Positions 57,540 to 64,000 of a DNA stretch of 64,000 nucleotides are shown here, one piece after another. A program made the position numbers and the translations under genes. A model generated the notes under the pieces. It searched no databases, was not told the origin of the DNA, and saw nothing but the letters and a program-made list of their open reading frames with translations. The stretch comes from Dicyema japonicum. Lineage: Eukaryota > Dicyemida > Rhombozoa > Dicyemidae. The DNA lies in contig RDEW01000023.1 in NCBI GenBank assembly GCA_011109175.1, positions 810,140-874,139 on the forward strand, read 5' to 3'. Positions within the stretch are counted from its first letter, which is position 1, and the number at the start of each line of letters is the position of its first letter.

Positions 57540-58045
57540 TGAAAATAGAAAAGAGTGCGTTTCAGAGATATCGAGGGATTCCGGGCTACAACACCATTGT
57601 TAAAAATACTGTAACGGAGATAGACGGTGAAGACAACCTGGAATGTGTGGATAATATTGCGTAATTAACAGAGCCAAACGGTAAAGACAGCCCCGAAACA
57701 TATAGTAAGGTTTTTTGTCTATAATTATACAAAAGGTGATTGCAAATTTGATTTTCCTCGGGTAGACTTGAATTCCCCTTATAAAAGTATGAATAAAAAG
57801 ATGGGAGTGCATCGATCGAAGTATGAATTTAACATTGGAGATAGTGTATTCAATTTATAATTACTTAAAGGTTCGTATTCAGAAGGACTATGGAACTAAT
57901 CCTTCACTACGTCTGCAAAGGTTCAATCATCCCTACGGAGATGCTGTCACTATTGTTGCAAAATTGTCTAACAAATTTGTCAATGTTAAAGATAGTGAGG
58001 GAATTGTGAAGAAGGTGCATTCAAAACGCCTTAAAAAATAATTAT
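57540..58045 (+). mobile_element. integrase-coding element, copy A (C-terminal part)
   Basis: Reads FQRYRGIPGYNTIVKNTVTE, IDGEDNLECVDNIA, then GDS, a 25-nt intron (57846-57870), VRIQKDYGTNPSLRLQRFNH, PYGDAVTIVAKLSNKFVNVK, EGIVKKVHSKRLKK with TAA. This is the C-terminal, SH3-like DNA-binding end of the integrase and looks intact; the catalytic part is not attached. Confidence 0.8.
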
Positions 58046-58139
58046 CAATTATGAGGAATATGAAATAATCAAACGCATCATTAAAGACCAAGTATTTCCA
58101 AGTACCAACAGGTATAATAAATTTCGTCTTCTACAAAAA

Positions 58140-59765
58140 GCAAGAAATTTATGATGATCAACGACAAATGTATCTGAAAGATCAGAATGGAAATCACAAG
58201 CTTGTCATTTGTATGGACAATGACAATGAGATGGATGTTTTGACCTCAGCACTCCATAACCAGGTTCATCTTGGAATGAATAAAATAAAGGATCTCCGCA
58301 ATAAACACTATTTCCACATTAAAAGAAGTGTTATCCGTAGAGTAATTAATTCTTGTGAAATCTGTAAGTTTTCTACTCCTATAAAAGTTTGTTTTTTGGT
58401 AATATTTTAATAGACAAAGAACATCATATCATTGCGTTAAAACCAAATGAAAGGATTCAAATAGATCTTGATGATCTGAAAAGATTTTATTCTGTCAACG
58501 GTGAATACAAATGAATGCTCACTGTAATTGATGTATATTCAAAGTTGCCATAACAAGAAAATTAAAAAACGAATCTGATTTTGAAGTAAGATGCTTAAAA
58601 TCATATATTTAATTTAGGTTTCAATGGAATTAAAAAGCATATTCTATGAATAAGCCGGGTGGCATAGTGGCTAGGTGTCGGGCTTAAGTGGCTTAGGTTA
58701 CGGGTCCGATTCTCGCTGCTGTTCACCTGGTGAAAGGTTCCACGCATCTACGATGCAAAAAGGGATTGACGAGTGACGCCGTCATCAGTGGATACTCACT
58801 GCGGAACTGGATTGTCTAGAAAGGACCCACACAAAAAAAAGTGAAGATCATACCTTGGTTCTACGATTAGTTAAAAATTAACTGTTCTTTACTTAAATAA
58901 AGAGTTTGTCCTGCCTATGCGGAGCTATAAATACTATGGCTCTCGTGAAAAGGCTTTATTATTTTTATTCTATGAATATGGGCCTTGAATGATTTTACAA
59001 TCAGACAATGGTACAGAATTTAAAAAATCTGATATTCGGGCACTTACTAATGAATTTAATATTAAACAAGTTCACGGAAGACCAAACCATCCTCGATCTC
59101 AAGGTATTCAGTTGTTTGTATATATTTTAAGGTATCATAGAACGATTCAATCAAACCATCACACGGATTCTGTCGAAAATGATGGCAAAAAACGCTGAAA
59201 AATTTTGGATTCAAATGTTACCAAGTGCCACTTATATGCATTACATAACTGTTCATTCGTCGAGCGGACGAACACCTTTTGAGATGTATAGAGGCATTCC
59301 TGGTTTAATACTGTTACAGTAAATGATGGTTGACTTAATTTTTAAAATTTTGACATAGATTTGGAAAATGATATTTGCGACGAGACAGTAAATACTGATG
59401 TCGTTCTGTATGATGGGTCGATAGAAGAAACAAATAATGAATATACAACTCTGCATGTGAAATGGGTTACAAAAAATGATTTTAAAATTAGAAAACTTTA
59501 AACTTAAGTTCATAAAACCAAATTTGAATTCACTTTATTTTAAGAGGATGAACAAAAAGATCATGGTAAATACACGTTTTCTATAGGGGATCAAGTTTTT
59601 ATTAAATAATTAAATGTAGGTTAGAGTTTTAAAAGATTATGGAACTAATCCTTCTCTAAGGTTGAATAAATTTGAGAGTCCATACAGTGAGCATGTAGAA
59701 GTCTTAAGTTTATTATCAAACAATCGTGTAGAGGTTAGAATGTAAAAAAATATTTTTAGGTTGTT
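58140..59765 (+). mobile_element. integrase-coding element, copy B (most complete)
   Basis: Zn-binding region: LHNQVHLGMNKIKDLRNKHY, SVIRRVINSCEICKF (H-H-C-C). Intron of 23 nt (58391-58413). Core: ALKPNERIQIDLDDLKRFYS (first catalytic Asp region), VNGEYK then TGA where family members have Trp, MLTVIDVYSKLP. SINE insertion at 58653-58975. Then LQSDNGTEFKKSDIRALTNE (second Asp), VHGRPNHPRSQG, a 28-nt intron (59104-59131), IIERFNQTITRILSKMMAKN (Glu), TVHSSSGRTPFEMYRGIPGL. The C-terminal part has GDQ, a 25-nt intron (59595-59619), VRVLKDYGTNPSLRLNKFES. No gag, protease, RT or LTR is visible. KRBA2/Ginger-like in my reading. Confidence 0.82.
58653..58975 (+). repeat. tRNA-headed SINE with 13-bp target-site duplication
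   Basis: Same family and length as 21397-21718: A-box TGGCATAGTGG, B-box GGGTCCGATTCTC, body GCCGTCATCAGTGGATAC, tail ATGCGGAGCTATAAATACTA, poly-TTA end. Flanked by TATTCTATGAATA at 58640-58652 and 58976-58988. Inserted into integrase copy B, between the two catalytic Asp blocks. Confidence 0.92.
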
Positions 59766-59868
59766 TATCAACTGGTGAAAAAAAATATTCCAAGGTCAAG
59801 AAAATATAATTAATTTTGATGTAATAATTTTTTTTACAAAATAATTTTTTTTAACAATTAAACAAATG

Positions 59869-60210
59869 TCAGTTGAGGAAGCCTGCTGCGTGGATTTTGA
59901 ACGAGTTCCCTCGGAGTATGACTATACCAATCTTTTGTCTTAGCCATAACCCTTCTCGTTGATCCATTTTCTTTCTGGCAAGCAATCCTCCGAGTTCTCG
60001 CAAGAACTCAGCCGTCATTGGACCAACGGCTCCCGATGATTCGGTCGCAACAGGAGTAGGTAGCGATCCCCGAGGCAAGAATATTTCTTGATTTTTAGGT
60101 TCTCCGCAGTCGAAGCAGCTGCTCCAGGTGTCTGAACCGATTTGAAAATATTCGTGCTTGAGAACGTGTCTACACAAGTTGCGTCCCATGTAATAAATTT
60201 TCTCTAGATT
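59869..60210 (-). mobile_element. RLE element, C-terminal fragment
   Basis: NQEIFLPRGSLPTPVATESS, GAVGPMTAEFLRELGGLLAR, LRQKIGIVILRGNSFKIHA, equivalent to the post-nuclease end (FLFVPLAG...LEFLSRLGNRI) of the other copies. A further diverged subfamily, 5'-truncated. Confidence 0.65.
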
Positions 60211-60429
60211 ATCCTATTTCAGTAATTAATCATGATATTGTTTGACAATATTATGACACATGACATTGATTGACACATGATTTGTTGCGCGTTGTGCATG
60301 GTTGCTCACAGTGCGCGCGACTTTTGCACGCATTCATTCCCGGGACCAAATCCAATGTTTGACTTCCCTCTCCAGTTTATTATTTTCTCCAAAACTAATC
60401 TTGGATAGAAACTACCAAGGGTAAAACAA

Positions 60430-61090
60430 AACTAAACCAACTCAGTGATCCTGACGCGTTCCAGCGATTCCAGAATTTGTCTCCAGCAAACCATAGATTT
60501 TACGTTATTAAGCTATACTCACTTTTTCTCGATGTTTTTTTCATCATAGACAAAATGGACTGCTAGCTGTGTTTTATTGACAGCGCTGAAGATTTTTGTT
60601 TATTACTCACAGTGACTACTCAATTTCTAGCTGTGAAAGTTTTTTTTCAAAGTTAAGATACAAACATATTTGAGGTCTTCCACGTCAAATCAGCGCCAGT
60701 CAAGTTTAACTTTGATCAGGATGAAAACAAATTCCTGACAAGCGAGGTGTATCTCCAGGATGTCTCAGTCACTCGACTCGAAAACGCAATTTTTCAAGTC
60801 TCTCCTCTATATGGCAGTAATGTGTCAACTTTCCGTTCAAATATTCATATCCAACTTAGAAACCTTGGACTCCCACACGTCTTTATTCTTCCTTAGGAAC
60901 TTTTTTCTTGCACCTTTTATTCTACGGATAGCCTCATGTTTCACGGACATAAACTCCTTAAGAGCCATCGTCGAGAAACTGAGGACTGCTGTTAAAGAAA
61001 CACTAAAACTGGCTGGATCCAATGCAAACTGATGATTCGCTACGAAGGAATCGGAATACGCTCACCACTAGAACTCGTTTTCCCTGCCTT
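60430..61090 (+). CDS. possible membrane-protein gene, unrecognised
   Basis: Plus-strand exons that read as protein: NQLSDPDAFQRFQNLSPANH, RFYVIKLYSLFLD; then KWTASCVLLTALKIFVYYS (a likely TM helix); then VFHVKSAPVKFNFDQDENKF, LTSEVYLQDVSVTRLENAIF, QVSPLYGSNVSTFRSNIHIQ, LRNLGLPH; and WIQCKLMIRYEGIGIRSPLE, LVFPAFLSSTSF with TAA. The layout (short N-terminus, one TM, extracytoplasmic beta-rich domain) suggests a type II membrane protein. Junctions are not unique and I do not recognise the family. Confidence 0.4.
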
Positions 61091-61343
61091 TCTATCTTCG
61101 ACTAGTTTTTAACTTAGTTTTTGGATTAAAAAAATTCAAAATCACTTGGGACATAAGATCATCATTGTCATGCACTTGCCCCTGGCAACAGAAAGCTTTG
61201 ACACGCCCCTGAATGGGCAGCCTTAAATTCTATGAAAAGCCAAATTTTTACAAAAATGATCAAAAAATTCAAAATCATTAATGAGAAAAGAAATAATAGA
61301 TACTACATAAGGGAAAGGACGATTCGAGCACTAAACTCATCAA

Positions 61344-64000
61344 TTAGTGATACCGTTCAGCCGCATAAACTCCTTTGTGTCTAAAATACCTTATGCACTG
61401 TTTGTTAAGTCCCCTACTCTCAAAAAACGGCAGAAACCAGTCTCTGTCAGCATCTAACCTCAAATTACAAACCAACATCGTTTTGATATCAATATCCCAA
61501 TAATCTCCAACGAAGTAAGCTGCACACCCAAATGACAGTCGTTCTAAAGTAAAAACCCCCAAAACCAAAAACGGAACCAGAAGCGACATGAACGAAGAAA
61601 TCTCGGAATTCTTTAGCAAATCCCTATTCTGGGGGAATGAGATCACACTCTTAACCAACCCAAGAATCTGAAATCAGCAAAACCCCACCATCGAATAGTA
61701 ATCCTGATAACTTGAAATATTTAAGGCACTCGAGCAGAACTTGAGAACTTTTGAGCAAAGCAAATCTTCGTCAATAACCTTTTATGGTAAAAACTAAATG
61801 AGACCGTATTAGCAGCATATTCCAACTTTTCAACCTGCTTTGGAGCGCAGCATAGATTTGTAAGTATCGAAATATGCTGAGGCAAATGCAAAATCGGGTA
61901 ATTCGTAAAATGCTCAAAGAAGCTGTTAAAATATCTACCCAACAATTTGTAAACAGCATTTCGATAGTTGGCCGCCAAAACCTAACAAAATAAAAATATT
62001 AAAAAAATAAATATTAAAAAACAAAAATTACTAAAACAGCTTAATATATTAAAAAGTTGCAAAAATTCAATTAACAACGTAAAAATCAGTAGACAAACTA
62101 AAAAAGGCATATTCAGCATAAAATCAATTAATAAATACAACGTAACAGACAAGTATAAAAACAAAAAATCATAAAATTACAAAAGTAGACCAGTTTAAGT
62201 ATAAAAAGCCGAAAACCAAAAGCTTTAGAAAAATTAAACGCAAAATTAAATAAAATACAATAAAAAGCAGATTCAAATCACAGACGAGATCACCGAAATG
62301 GTTATAAAGGTGATCAGTGTCAATGCCAATCAAAAAATGTTCCAAGTCCTGAAAGAGACATGATATATTCAAAACACTATCCTGTGGTTGGTAAGGGAGA
62401 TGTAGTTCAATCAAATTGGTTAAAAAAGTGATAACCAACCGATTCAATTTATAATCATTAAATTTAAATATCTATAATTAATTGGCGGGCAAACAAATCG
62501 ATATTTGGTGAAGTCAAAAAAGTCGGTTATATACGGCCTCAAGGATTCACTCCATTCTCTCAAAGTCACAATCAGCAGAGAGAAAAATGGCTTACTCAGT
62601 GCTTCAAAAACCGATAACTCGTGTTGAGTCAGCTTCTCCTGTCCGTAGAAGGCTTGATTATATAACACATTCAAGGCTGAACAGGCCTGCTAAGATGAAT
62701 CAAGTACCTGCAAGTTGGACGTGTTTTGCCGACATTCAGAACAGAATGCCATAAATTGTAGAATATGACCCAAGTACATCACAGTCGTTGGTTGGTAGCT
62801 GATCCTGAACCAGTGACCTCGGTATTTCTTAGCTTCCGGCATCTTTAAGTTGTTCACACATGCCAGATTCTGAGTCAGGAACTCAGAGAGTCTGTTGTAG
62901 TTCTGGTCAACGTACGGAGCAAACTGGCGACACTTCTCGGACAGACTCATCCAGTAGAGAAGACTCTTGATCACGTAGCAGCCAACCACAATCTTCCCGG
63001 CTTCCTCCTTCTCGACACATGTGCACAGGATGTTAAGGGTCTGATAATAAGCACGGCAAACCTGAGATTCCAATCGCTTTGAAATTTCCGGGAATCCCGC
63101 AGTGATGATGTTCACCACACTAACTTTAGCATAACTCGAACCAGCAGGCTGAGATAGCCAGAGCTGACTGGTTAGTCGACCCCCAGTCCATTTTTCTAAG
63201 GAAGGTCTCATCAATCGAGGATGGACTCAGAGCTTCATTCAGAGAGTAGCAGAAATCGGGGTCTTCAAAGCACAACATGCTTAGCAGACTTGTCGCCGTC
63301 ATCTCAGCCTACAATAAGTGGGGTTCTACCAGCTTGGGGCCACGCAGCATCCTCACTAAGACGTCAATTAAGGAATTTTCTCTTATCAGATTCTTAAACT
63401 CATCAATTTCCTGAAGTCACCATCTCAATTACCTCTTCCACCACACAGTCAGCCAGAATCATCACACACGTGGCCTGGGTGATCGAACCGCTTGAATGAA
63501 TGAGATCCACTAGGCTCGTAAAGCGATTTCTGTCCTACGAGCAATAAAATAGTTAATTAAGCCAGTTTACCTTAAAAATCATCCCGACTGCCTCAGGGCA
63601 GGGGACCATGATCATTCGAAAGAGGATGAGCAGTTCGTGGAGGTCATCAACTTGTGTGAGTTTGTCGAAGTCTATAATTAAAACTCAGAGGAGTACCGCT
63701 TGTAAAAATAGAGCAGAACTCGTGTAGTTGCTGAATGAACGTGTCGGTCAAAGGGACCACGTTTCGCATGTGGAGAATCAGGTTGGTCGCTTGCATGAAC
63801 AATTCAGTTTGGTCAGAAGTGAGGATTTTTAGAGCGCTAAAATAAGCAACGGTTTACATCTGAAAACCTCCATTTTCGTAAATTCTTATGACTACTTCGT
63901 CGTTCGTATAGCACAAGAAATTAAGATCACTTGGTAAATAAGAATAAGTACATGAGGGCATCCTCAGTCGGAGGAATATCTGAATTGAAGAATTCCTCGA
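61344..64000 (-). CDS. large helical, armadillo-like protein (partial, unrecognised)
   Basis: Begins beyond the right edge, TGA near 61344. Exons in order: EEFFNSDIPPTEDALI, DLNFLCYTNDEVVIRIYENG, ALKILTSDQTELFMQATNLI (an armadillo-like helix pair), HELLILFRMIMVPCPEAVGM, SITQATCVMILADCVVEE, NSLIDVLVRMLRGPKL, AEMTATSLLSMLCFEDPDFC, VVNIITAGFPEISKRLESQV, MYLGHILQFMAFCSECRQNT, QACSALNVLYNQAFYGQEKL, LIELHLPYQPQDSVLN, AANYRNAVYKLLGRYFNSFF, LGLVKSVISFPQNRDLLKNS, ending GVYAAERYH. At least eight GT-AG introns of 18-36 nt restore the frame between the first exon and about 62690; splicing below 62450 is uncertain. All-helical, no signal peptide or TM helix seen. Probably a scaffold or adaptor, function unknown. 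Confidence 0.65.

Noticed and set aside
57540-59765. Endogenous retrovirus or LTR retrotransposon
   Set aside because: Only an integrase is seen, no gag, protease, RT or LTR, and the coding region contains conserved introns.

Overview
This is an AT-rich animal (metazoan) genome window packed with decayed mobile elements around a few intact-looking host genes. The clearest signature of the organism is its introns. In every recognisable host gene the coding frame is restored only by removing GT...AG introns of about 18-36 nt, mostly 21-26 nt. The standard stop codons are used. A MARK kinase with UBA and KA1 regions, a CAT-type SLC7 transporter, a ZIP8/14-like transporter, GLMP and PSMB4 all point to an animal. 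Such tiny introns are known in dicyemid mesozoans (Dicyema), so a dicyemid is my best guess; this is inference.

Host genes: a ZIP transporter at the left edge (3-638, -); an aldo-keto reductase (6708-7757, -, six introns, 303 aa); proteasome subunit PSMB4 cut by an N gap (11571-11855, -); a cationic amino-acid transporter (16147-18139, -, ten introns, 582 aa); the lysosomal membrane protein GLMP (23067-24395, -); an unrecognised multi-exon gene (26006-27063, -); MARK/PAR-1 kinase (39267-41654, +, 14 introns if one copy of a duplicated exon is used); a decayed XPNPEP3-like peptidase (48504-49913, +); a possible membrane-protein gene (60430-61090, +); and a helical, armadillo-like gene running off the right edge (61344-64000, -). 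For the reductase, transporter and kinase, genomic length minus introns is an exact multiple of three.

Mobile elements fill the rest. I use working names. LINE-A: APE endonuclease + RT + a 'RWxLFGHV' tail (3.1-4.0, 9.2-9.6, 12.0-14.4, 14.5-15.1, 30.6-32.5 kb). LINE-B: Jockey-like (18.9-20.7, 21.0-22.6, 35.4-35.9 kb). LINE-C: Jockey-like with an 'HRTKMRSLL' tail (4.4-5.1, 6.0-6.4, 7.9-8.3, 24.5, 37.5-37.9, 48.3, 50.7-51.2 kb). LINE-D: 28.6-30.1 kb. RLE element: retrotransposon with a zinc finger, RT, CCHC and a PD-(D/E)XK-like endonuclease (0.9-1.7, 5.3-6.0, 42.2-44.9, 52.3-55.3, 56.4-57.1, 59.9-60.2 kb). There are also hAT and pogo/Tigger DNA transposons, a tRNA-headed SINE with clean target-site duplications, a long-armed palindromic element, and a family of integrase-coding elements (9.9, 33.9-34.9, 46.6-46.9, 57.5-59.8 kb).

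The most interesting signals are: (1) micro-introns in all host genes; (2) the same kind of micro-intron, at one conserved position, inside four copies of the integrase element, which argues that it moves as DNA; (3) a tandemly duplicated 57-nt exon encoding the catalytic loop of the MARK kinase; (4) a SINE whose 3' tail matches the 3' tail of LINE-A; (5) an 8-bp-TSD hAT nested in one RLE copy and carrying another. Many 80-260 bp tandem duplications, several meeting at a single N, warn that part of the local structure may be an assembly artefact.
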